From contig CAJWPV010000115.1 in NCBI GenBank assembly GCA_913045395.1, positions 1 through 5,753 on the forward strand: 5,753 nucleotides of DNA, written 5' to 3'. The DNA is from an uncultured Verrucomicrobiota bacterium (GTDB lineage: Bacteria; Verrucomicrobiota; Verrucomicrobiia; Limisphaerales; UBA1096). Positions 1-5,753 of this stretch are shown here, piece by piece (positions within the stretch are counted from its first letter, which is position 1; the number at the start of each line of letters is the position of its first letter). The notes below the pieces were generated by a model. It saw only the letters and a program-made list of their open reading frames with translations, was not told the origin of the DNA and searched no databases. Made by a program: the position numbers and the translations under genes.

Positions 1-18
1 AAGCGTTTGGCTGAGCGC

Positions 19-49
19 AAAAAAAGGCGATCACTGCCGGATGAACGCC
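19..49 (-). terminator. Rho-independent terminator at the end of the operon
   Basis: Read on the minus strand, GGCGTTCA (49-42) pairs with TGATCGCC (33-26) as seven base pairs with one internal T-T mismatch, closing an 8-nt loop. Seven consecutive T residues (25-19) follow immediately. The hairpin begins 20 nt after the TAA stop of the ribonuclease gene, where the end of the transcript is expected. On the plus strand there is no T-run after the stem, so it would work only for the minus-strand operon. Confidence 0.8.
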
Positions 50-68
50 CTGGGAAAATGCGGGCAAT

Positions 69-2081
69 TTACCCTTCCACCTGGGCCAAGCGCTTGTTGG
101 TGATGGCGTCAACCACCTCAAATTCCTCCGGGTGGAGCCCCAGCTCAGCGCGGAACGAGATTTTCACAAGATAGCGTTTCTCCATGTCGATGAAAATGTC
201 CTCATCCTCGTTGCGGAGCCGGTCCAGCACACCTGAGTGGACATTGACCCGGAGCTTGAAATCGGTCTCTTCTTCGCGACGCTGTTTGAGCTTATCCCGT
301 TTCTTGATGATCTCACTGAGCTTGCGTTGGATCTCCACGCTCATGGTCAACGGGCTCTTGAGTTTACCGCGGCCTCTGCAGTGCTCGCAGTCACCGTAGG
401 CGGAATCACGAACGCTCTCGGACTGTCGCTGGCGTGTCATCTCCATTAAGCCTAGGTCGGAGATCGGCAATACGTGGGACTTGGCCTTGTCCTTCCGCAG
501 TCCATCGCGAACGCGGTTGAACACATCACGACGATCCCGCGATGATTTCATGTCGATGAAATCCAGCACAATCAACCCCCCAATGTTACGGAGCCGGAGT
601 TGCCGGCAAACCTCCTCCGCAGCCTCTAGGTTTACTTGGAGCAGTGTCTTGTCCTTTTCCTTTTTGTTGCTGCCCTTGTGCCGGTGGCTGCCGGTATTCA
701 CGTCTATTGCGACCAACGCCTCGGTCTCGTCGATGATGATGTACCCTCCACTGGGCAGCATCACCTTGCGCGTATAGGCCGTCTCAAGCTGGCGCGTGAC
801 ACCGAACCGGTCAAATATCGGTTCCGAGTAGGGATATCGCTGAACCTTTTCCAGCGACCGCTTGGAGATGCGGCCGATTAATTTTGTTACCCTCTCCGTT
901 TCAGCCGTATTATCGACGACGATGCGCTCAACGTCCTCAGTCAAAAAATCGCGGACTGTACGTTCGATCAGGTCTGGCTCCTCAAAAACACACGTGCCAG
1001 CTTTCTGGGTTTTCACCCTGTCGGTCACCCCTTCCCAAGTTTGAAGCAGAATGGCCAAGTCACGGATGAAATAACCCTTGCGCTGTCCCTGCCCCGCCGT
1101 GCGTATGATCACCCCCATGCCGTCGGGAATATTGAGTTCCTGAACGATTCTCTTGAGCCGAGTCCGTTCCTCCCGGTTTTCGATTTTCCGGGAAACGCCC
1201 GACTGCTCGGAATTGGGCAGCAGAACCAGGTAGCGACCCGGCAACAGAACATTGGTTGTCACGCGCGGCCCCTTGGTTCCAATCGGCCCCTTGGTAACTT
1301 GCACCGTTAACTCCGTGCCGGTAGGGTATTTCTTCGGAATGTCCTTGTTGGTGATCCTGGGTTTTTCCTTTTTTCGCCTACCCCGATCCACCACTTCGTA
1401 GGAGGAATCCAACGGGCTGGGAATAATGTCCCAGTAGTGCAAAAATGCGTTTTTCTCGAAACCGATGTCCACAAAAGCCGCCTTAAGGCCGTCCTCAAGG
1501 TTTCGAATCTTGCCCTTGTAGATGCTCCCGACCATTCGCAGATCGTCAACTCGCTCGATGATCAGGTTCTCGAGTTGGCCCTTGACCGTCACAGCCACCC
1601 GCGTCTCGAGTGACTCGGCATTGATTAACACCTCCTTGTGGGTGTGCTTTATGGGGCGAAACACGCCCTTAACCTTGCTGACGAATTTTTTTGCGCCCCG
1701 CTGCACCTTTTCCTTGATGGATCCGGCCGGTTCTTCCGGCAGTTCCACCGGGGCAAACTCGGCCTGATACTGGCCGTCTTGCCGTGGCGATTCATCTTGT
1801 GTCCCGTTTTCGCCGTCCGGCGACTGGTTAGTGAGTTGCCGTTGCGCTTTGGCCGACTCGAGATCGGCATCGGACGGCAGTCCGTGCGCCTTGTTCTCGG
1901 CACGCACAATCTCACTGCGGTGCTGCCGCGTATCGTAGATCTCGTCCTGTGTGGTTTGTATGGTTTCAATATTCGCACGGGCCTTGAGGCTGGTGCGATC
2001 AGGTCTGCGGTTTTTTCCGCCCGAGGGCTTGAATGACATGCCGCGTTTTCTGCCGCGGCCAAATGCTTTTTTTTCTGCCAT
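69..2081 (-). CDS. rng: Rne/Rng-family endoribonuclease (RNase G-like) with long N-terminal extension
   Basis: This is a cytoplasmic, Mg-dependent, single-strand-specific endoribonuclease of the RNase E/G family, acting in rRNA maturation and mRNA turnover. It has 670 residues. Residues 1-148 are an extension: very basic at 1-35, Gln/Asp/Glu-rich at about 40-118, and a Lys-rich possible amphipathic helix at 121-142. The catalytic core starts near KEVLINAE (149) with an S1 domain (MVGSIYKGKI, AAFVDIG) that has a charged insertion at about 222-255. The 5'-sensor/RNase H-like part follows (GPIGTKGPRVTTN, LPGRYLVLLP). The DNase I-like active site has AIDVN (Asp460, Asn462) and VLDFIDM (Asp507), matching E. 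coli RNase E Asp303, Asn305 and Asp346. The Zn-link is CEHC at 565-568. It ends about 100 residues later, so the C-terminal degradosome scaffold of RNase E is absent, hence an RNase G-like call. The ATG lies 6 nt after the rodA stop with no SD. A Met at residue 15 is a possible alternative start. Confidence 0.95.
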   Translation of the reverse strand: MAEKKAFGRGRKRGMSFKPSGGKNRRPDRTSLKARANIETIQTTQDEIYDTRQHRSEIVRAENKAHGLPSDADLESAKAQRQLTNQSPDGENGTQDESPRQDGQYQAEFAPVELPEEPAGSIKEKVQRGAKKFVSKVKGVFRPIKHTHKEVLINAESLETRVAVTVKGQLENLIIERVDDLRMVGSIYKGKIRNLEDGLKAAFVDIGFEKNAFLHYWDIIPSPLDSSYEVVDRGRRKKEKPRITNKDIPKKYPTGTELTVQVTKGPIGTKGPRVTTNVLLPGRYLVLLPNSEQSGVSRKIENREERTRLKRIVQELNIPDGMGVIIRTAGQGQRKGYFIRDLAILLQTWEGVTDRVKTQKAGTCVFEEPDLIERTVRDFLTEDVERIVVDNTAETERVTKLIGRISKRSLEKVQRYPYSEPIFDRFGVTRQLETAYTRKVMLPSGGYIIIDETEALVAIDVNTGSHRHKGSNKKEKDKTLLQVNLEAAEEVCRQLRLRNIGGLIVLDFIDMKSSRDRRDVFNRVRDGLRKDKAKSHVLPISDLGLMEMTRQRQSESVRDSAYGDCEHCRGRGKLKSPLTMSVEIQRKLSEIIKKRDKLKQRREEETDFKLRVNVHSGVLDRLRNEDEDIFIDMEKRYLVKISFRAELGLHPEEFEVVDAITNKRLAQVEG

Positions 2082-2120
2082 GATAACTTAGTATGTATTT
2101 CTGTGTAGTTGTATGTTTTG
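2082..2120 (-). promoter_or_regulatory. SD-less, G-poor translation initiation region of the ribonuclease gene
   Basis: The 39 nt upstream of the ribonuclease ATG hold only two G residues on the coding strand and no GGAG-type motif. They cover the last codons of rodA (ending in ATA, CTA, AGA and ACA choices), its TAA and a 6-nt spacer. Such a stretch should be nearly free of secondary structure. It is inferred to be a ribosome landing site that works by openness and by coupling to rodA termination instead of SD pairing. Confidence 0.4.
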
Positions 2121-3290
2121 CAGGACGGCGATGGCGATCAGCGAGCTTAATACGGACGACCCGCCATAGCTCAACAGTGGCAACGGTATTCCCGTCACCG
2201 GCATCAGCCTCAAGTGCATGCCGATATTCACAAAGACGTGGCAAAAAATGAGAGTCACGATTCCCACTGCCAACAATTTGCCCAAGCGATCCCTCGCCTG
2301 GGTTGCGGTCTCTATCCCCTTTAGAAGGATGATGGTGTATAACGCCAGCACTGCCATGCTGCCCAAAAACCCTGTCTCCTCCGCGATCACGGAGAAGATA
2401 AAGTCGTTGTGAGCCACACCCCTGGGCAGATAGCCCAAGCGGGTCTGTGGCCCCTGTCCCCACCCTTTTCCATTCAGCCCTCCCGAGCCTACGGAAATCT
2501 CGGCCTGCCGTATATTGTGCGTGCGCTCTCGCTGTAATGCACGGGCGACCTTGCGCTCCGCCGGGGTGGCGTTCGGCGGGGCAAAATCCTTGTGAAAGTA
2601 AACCAACAACCGTTGGCGCTGATATTCCTGTAGCGAAATTCGCCAGTCTGCGGGAAAGTAGAGTGCGTTGATGATGACAAACACCACCAAGACTGCTGAT
2701 GCTCCGAGAAATTTCCCGAGGAACCGCAGCGGTACTCCGGCGATGAACATCATCGCGATCCCGATCGGGAAAAACACCAGCGATGAGCCCAAATCCGGCT
2801 CTTTTAATATCAAAATGAATGGTAATGCAGTCATCCCGAGGGCTTTAAGGAACACCCCCGGCATCAACATCTCCTCGTTAGGCCGTGTCAAAAAACCGGC
2901 CAAGGCGAATATAAACGCCAATTTCGCAAATTCCGAGGGCTGAATGAGGGTAACTCCCAAATCAAACCATCGGCGTGCCCCGTGGCGCACCTCACCGATT
3001 CCCGGGATCAGCACCAGAACCAGCAGAAGAATCATCAACCAATAGGCAGGTCGCGACCAGCCGGCCAAGCGGTGATAGTCCACCACCACGAATAGGACAG
3101 CCAGGAGCAGTCCCAGCCCGTAAAAAACCAACTGCCGGAAAAAGTAGGTGTCCTGCAGCGGCTCCATCTCATACTGGTCAATCGCCGCACTGAGCACAAA
3201 TGTTCCCCCGAAAATCATCAAGCCGATCAAGGCGCCAAACATCAGCCAATCGACTCGCAACTTGCGGATATGGAGCAGAATCGTTTCCAT
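2088..3290 (-). CDS. rodA: RodA, SEDS-family peptidoglycan glycosyltransferase
   Basis: RodA is an integral-membrane glycosyltransferase that polymerises lipid II into glycan strands during elongation, in complex with PBP2 encoded just upstream. Numbering is from the ATG at 3290 (400 residues). About ten membrane helices are visible, near 15-36, 50-70, 81-99, 121-134, 146-162, 169-186, 190-212, 297-325, 339-360 and 374-395. Family motifs are GARRWFDLG (104-112), QPSEFAK (117-123), EPDLGSS (164-170), the YLPRGVAHNDFIF loop with Asp296 in the place of the essential Asp262 of E. coli RodA, and PVTGIPLPLLSYGGSS (364-379). The start is either the ATG in a TGATG overlap with the mrdA stop, or a GTG three bases earlier in a GTGA overlap. 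A GGAGG lies about 20 nt upstream, too far for a normal SD, so coupling to mrdA is likely. The large loop before Asp296 is about 14 residues longer than in E. coli RodA. Confidence 0.96.
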   Translation of the reverse strand: METILLHIRKLRVDWLMFGALIGLMIFGGTFVLSAAIDQYEMEPLQDTYFFRQLVFYGLGLLLAVLFVVVDYHRLAGWSRPAYWLMILLLVLVLIPGIGEVRHGARRWFDLGVTLIQPSEFAKLAFIFALAGFLTRPNEEMLMPGVFLKALGMTALPFILILKEPDLGSSLVFFPIGIAMMFIAGVPLRFLGKFLGASAVLVVFVIINALYFPADWRISLQEYQRQRLLVYFHKDFAPPNATPAERKVARALQRERTHNIRQAEISVGSGGLNGKGWGQGPQTRLGYLPRGVAHNDFIFSVIAEETGFLGSMAVLALYTIILLKGIETATQARDRLGKLLAVGIVTLIFCHVFVNIGMHLRLMPVTGIPLPLLSYGGSSVLSSLIAIAVLQNIQLHRNTY

Positions 3291-5335
3291 CACTGATTGG
3301 CCAAGCGTGGCCCTCCTTTCTTCCGTTCGCGTTCCAGGTTACGTATCTCGCGATAAATCCTCCCGGCGATCGGGGCGCAGGTGCTGCCGCCTGACTCGCC
3401 GCTCTCCACCATCACCACCACGACGTAGCGAGGTGACTCGAGCGGCGCGAACGATACAAACCAAGTGATGTGATCGGCGCGGAACAGCCGCACGCCGCGG
3501 GGATTAAATTTTCCAGTGGGCACCGTTATCTGGGCCGTGCCGGTTTTTCCGCCGATGTCCAAACCGGGCACTCGCGCAGCGTGGCCGCTGCCGTCGGGGT
3601 CGTCCACATCGGCGAGCATCGCCTCATGCATCAATTCAACAGTTTTTCGCTTCAAGTTCAGCTCGTCGAGCACCTTCACCGGTATTTCTTGGTTCTGCGC
3701 TTGGCCAAAGGCTTGCCTCGAGTCCACCCTCGTCACCAGGCGTGGCTGCAACACCTTCCCGCCGTTGGCCACCGCCGAGGTCATCACCGCCATCTGCAGC
3801 GGGGTCACGGTAATTTCACCCTGCCCGATGCAGAGGTTGGCCACGTCACCGGGCGCCCAGCGAATTCGGTTCTCAAATTGATTTTTCTTTTTAAACTCAC
3901 TATCACGGGCCGGGAAATAACCACTACCCTCACGGATGGGGCTGGCCAAGCCGCCGGGCAGTGTGGTGAATGTTTTTTGCCCGAGGCGAAAACGGTTTCC
4001 CCAGTCAAGAAGCACCTTCTTTCCCTGCCGCCATCGGGCGGTTTTGCCGTCGGACATCAACGCGTAGTGAACGAAATAGGTGTTGCTCGATCTCTTGAAC
4101 GCCTTGATGAAATCGTAATCGCCCGGTGGCGCAGTATCATCCAGTGAATAATTGGGATAGAGGCTTTGATTCCGGAAAAAACCCGGATTGTATACTTGAT
4201 CCTCCGAATTGAGCAATCCCTCCTGAAGATAGGCCACGGCAGAAATCAGTTTAAAGATGGAACCGGGCGGGTACGCCACGCCACCGCTGCCGGTAGCACG
4301 GTTGAGCCAGCGGTTAAGCGTCCCGTCGTTCAGTCGGGTAATCTCCTCTCGCGAAAACCCGGAAATGAACTTGTTCGAGTCAAAACTCGGCAACGACACC
4401 AGCGCCAGCAGGTCGCCGGTGTACGGTTCCATCACCACTACTGCCCCGCGAGTCTCGGGCCCATTGGCCTGTAGCGCTGCCTCGGCGGCCAACTGGATGT
4501 CGCGGTCGAGTGAAAGCGCAATGTCGTAGCCCGACTCCGGCCAGGCCCATACCTCCTCGCTTGTGCGATAACTGATATTGTTGACACGAATACTCTTGGC
4601 GCCGGCCTCCCCTCGCAGCAGGCTATCGTAAACCCCCTCCAGACCGTCAACGCCGATGTAGTCCCGCAGCCGATAGCGAAAGTGGAACGGCATCTCGCTG
4701 CCGCTGTCTGGATCATCGTCCCGGCGCAGGTAACCCAACGTGTGGAATGCCATGGTCCCATTTGGATAGGTTCGCACCGGATTGACAGACAGATCCAGGC
4801 CCGGAATTGAGTGAATCTGTTCAACAAACCGGGCTACCTGCTCCGGCGAAAGATCCGGCATAACAGCCATCGGAGTATAGCGACGCTTATAGTAGTGATT
4901 ATGAAATTTTTCCTTGTTAAGAACCAGCGGCTGGCCAAGACGCAGACTGACCTGCATGGTCAGGTTGCTTACGACTTGGTAGCGGGCCTCCCTTTCCAGC
5001 TCAAGCTGCGCCGCGCGGCGAAGGAGCCGCCCGTTTTTAAGGCGCATGTAGTGGGTGTAAAACAAGGGGCGCAGCTCGTCGATGTACATGTGTACGTCGA
5101 ACTGTAGGCGGTTCTTTGCCAGCGGTTGCTGATGGCGGTCTAGAATATGCCCCCGCGTGGCCGGAAGGCGCACGGCGCGGATCGATTGGCTTTCCTGGCG
5201 ATCTCGGTAATCATTGCCGGAAGCCACCTGAAGGCGCCAAAGACTCACCGTAAGCAGGAACATGCAGCACAGGATGAAAACCGTCATCACCCGGATCGGG
5301 ATGTCCCTGCTGCGCAACTGGTCAAATACAAACAC
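3290..5335 (-). CDS. mrdA: Penicillin-binding protein 2 (class B PBP, elongation transpeptidase)
   Basis: This is the D,D-transpeptidase that cross-links lateral-wall peptidoglycan made by RodA; it is anchored in the inner membrane with its catalytic domain in the periplasm. Numbering is from the GTG at 5335 (681 residues). One membrane segment lies at about 16-36, then the dimerisation/pedestal domain opens with RGHILDR at 61-67 and contains GVDGLEG at 228-234. The transpeptidase domain has all three active-site motifs: SIFK at 359-362 (nucleophile Ser359, preceded by YPPG), SSN at 416-418 and KTGTA at 597-601. The IGQG block typical of PBP2 is at 503-506. The start is uncertain. A TTG at 5392 would overlap mreD by 43 nt and has no SD. 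A TTG at 5353 forms a TTGA overlap with the mreD stop. The GTG at 5335 leaves a 14-nt gap with a weak AGGA and gives the N-terminus VFVFDQLRSRD, which looks most family-like to me. The stop overlaps the rodA start, so translation is probably coupled. Confidence 0.95.
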   Translation of the reverse strand: MFVFDQLRSRDIPIRVMTVFILCCMFLLTVSLWRLQVASGNDYRDRQESQSIRAVRLPATRGHILDRHQQPLAKNRLQFDVHMYIDELRPLFYTHYMRLKNGRLLRRAAQLELEREARYQVVSNLTMQVSLRLGQPLVLNKEKFHNHYYKRRYTPMAVMPDLSPEQVARFVEQIHSIPGLDLSVNPVRTYPNGTMAFHTLGYLRRDDDPDSGSEMPFHFRYRLRDYIGVDGLEGVYDSLLRGEAGAKSIRVNNISYRTSEEVWAWPESGYDIALSLDRDIQLAAEAALQANGPETRGAVVVMEPYTGDLLALVSLPSFDSNKFISGFSREEITRLNDGTLNRWLNRATGSGGVAYPPGSIFKLISAVAYLQEGLLNSEDQVYNPGFFRNQSLYPNYSLDDTAPPGDYDFIKAFKRSSNTYFVHYALMSDGKTARWRQGKKVLLDWGNRFRLGQKTFTTLPGGLASPIREGSGYFPARDSEFKKKNQFENRIRWAPGDVANLCIGQGEITVTPLQMAVMTSAVANGGKVLQPRLVTRVDSRQAFGQAQNQEIPVKVLDELNLKRKTVELMHEAMLADVDDPDGSGHAARVPGLDIGGKTGTAQITVPTGKFNPRGVRLFRADHITWFVSFAPLESPRYVVVVMVESGESGGSTCAPIAGRIYREIRNLERERKKGGPRLANQ

Positions 5336-5349
5336 GATTCCTGTCTCGA

Positions 5350-5753
5350 TCAATTTTTTCCGCGCACGATCTGGCGGTTTTCGTTGGGCCAACGGTTCGG
5401 GTCATGTGGCGGGTGCGAAAACCAGCGGTCGAGCAGCTTTGCCATACGATTAAATACCGGTACCGCCACACCACAGAGCAGGGCATTAACCAGCCACCAA
5501 ACACCCATCTCCCAACCCAGTAATGGATTTGAGCCCACCAGTTGAAGAAACCACACCTGAAGCAGTGGCACCGCGGCGCCTGCTGTGGTGCCGAGATAAA
5601 ATTGCGCCACCAGTTCATCCCGCAGAATAAACTCACGAAAACTAAACACCGTCCACCCGGCGATAAACAACGGCAGCACGCTTAGCCCCAGCGGATTAGC
5701 CGAAAGGCTGTCGAGCCACAGGCCGGTCAGCATGGCGGCGGGACTCACCTGCC
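5350..5753 (-). CDS. mreD: Rod shape-determining protein MreD, 5'-truncated by window edge
   Basis: MreD is a small polytopic inner-membrane protein of the MreBCD-RodA-PBP2 elongasome. The frame is open to the right edge, so the true start lies outside; 133 complete codons and a TGA stop at 5352-5350 are visible. A GTG at 5748 is in frame but is probably internal, because the family is usually about 160-180 residues. Near the visible N-terminus is the family's most recognisable block, GLWLDSLSANPLGLSVLPL (Gly-x-x-x-Asp, then a Pro-Leu-Gly turn entering a helix). Counting from the GTG, hydrophobic segments lie near residues 20-37, 47-71 and 81-106, followed by a short polar cytoplasmic tail rich in Arg, Asn and Pro. 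Identity rests on this block, the membrane topology and the position directly upstream of mrdA and rodA. The downstream gene begins at or around this stop codon. Confidence 0.9.
   Translation of the reverse strand, partial: QVSPAAMLTGLWLDSLSANPLGLSVLPLFIAGWTVFSFREFILRDELVAQFYLGTTAGAAVPLLQVWFLQLVGSNPLLGWEMGVWWLVNALLCGVAVPVFNRMAKLLDRWFSHPPHDPNRWPNENRQIVRGKN

Noticed and set aside
1..18. Sequence beyond the terminator
   Set aside because: Only 18 nt remain; no gene start, promoter or RNA can be supported.
1726..1740. GCCGG-TTCTT-CCGGC hairpin in the RNase gene, considered as a terminator
   Set aside because: The stem is only 5 bp, no T-run follows on either strand, and it falls in codons for a Pro/Glu linker; a chance result of the codons.
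1638..2036. 132-codon plus-strand frame and similar plus-strand frames opposite the RNase extension
   Set aside because: They are antisense to the continuous RNase reading frame, and their low-complexity translations show no family motif.
2090..2130. Possible internal promoter for the RNase gene in the A/T-rich end of rodA
   Set aside because: A CATACT-like -10 can be drawn, but there is no convincing -35 at proper spacing, and the close packing of genes argues for co-transcription.
1999..2463. 154-codon minus-strand frame spanning the rodA end and the RNase start
   Set aside because: It is a second frame across two well-supported genes, and its translation has no recognisable features.
3470..4147. 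225-codon plus-strand open frame antisense to mrdA
   Set aside because: It lies wholly inside a gene with all PBP2 motifs intact, its translation is rich in His, Arg and Gly with no recognisable domain, and it has no supporting promoter or SD. It is a GC-driven shadow frame.

Overview
The window is an almost gap-free block of four genes, all read on the minus strand. In transcription order they are mreD (5' end outside the window), mrdA (penicillin-binding protein 2), rodA, and a ribonuclease of the RNase E/G family. A short 3' flank follows that carries a convincing Rho-independent terminator. This is the distal half of a rod-shape (elongasome) operon; mreB and mreC would be expected beyond the right edge. 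There is no tRNA, rRNA, CRISPR array or mobile element, and the plus strand holds only shadow frames.

Layout from right to left: mreD 5753-5350 (partial), mrdA 5335-3290 (start uncertain, possibly 5353 or 5392), rodA 3290-2088 (or from a GTG at 3293), RNase E/G 2081-69, terminator 49-19. Neighbouring genes overlap or lie within about 15 nt of each other, and none of the starts has a strong Shine-Dalgarno (SD) sequence at standard spacing. Translational coupling along one polycistronic mRNA is therefore the likely mode of expression.

The first three genes work together at the inner membrane. MreD is a membrane component of the Mre complex, RodA is the SEDS glycosyltransferase that polymerises glycan from lipid II, and PBP2 is its partner transpeptidase. 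The last gene encodes a cytoplasmic endoribonuclease with intact catalytic residues. It has no C-terminal scaffold but carries an unusual basic/acidic N-terminal extension of about 148 residues that ends in a possible amphipathic helix. RNase G also lies downstream of mreBCD in E. coli, so the linkage between shape genes and this ribonuclease looks conserved.

The organism is a rod-shaped or elongating diderm-type bacterium of moderately high GC. The protein sequences (N-terminus of PBP2, RodA motifs, C-terminal ending of the RNase) remind me most of Verrucomicrobiota or related PVC bacteria. This is recognition from memory, of moderate confidence, and not a database result. The window looks like core chromosome, so the findings are mostly about details within known families and not a new system.
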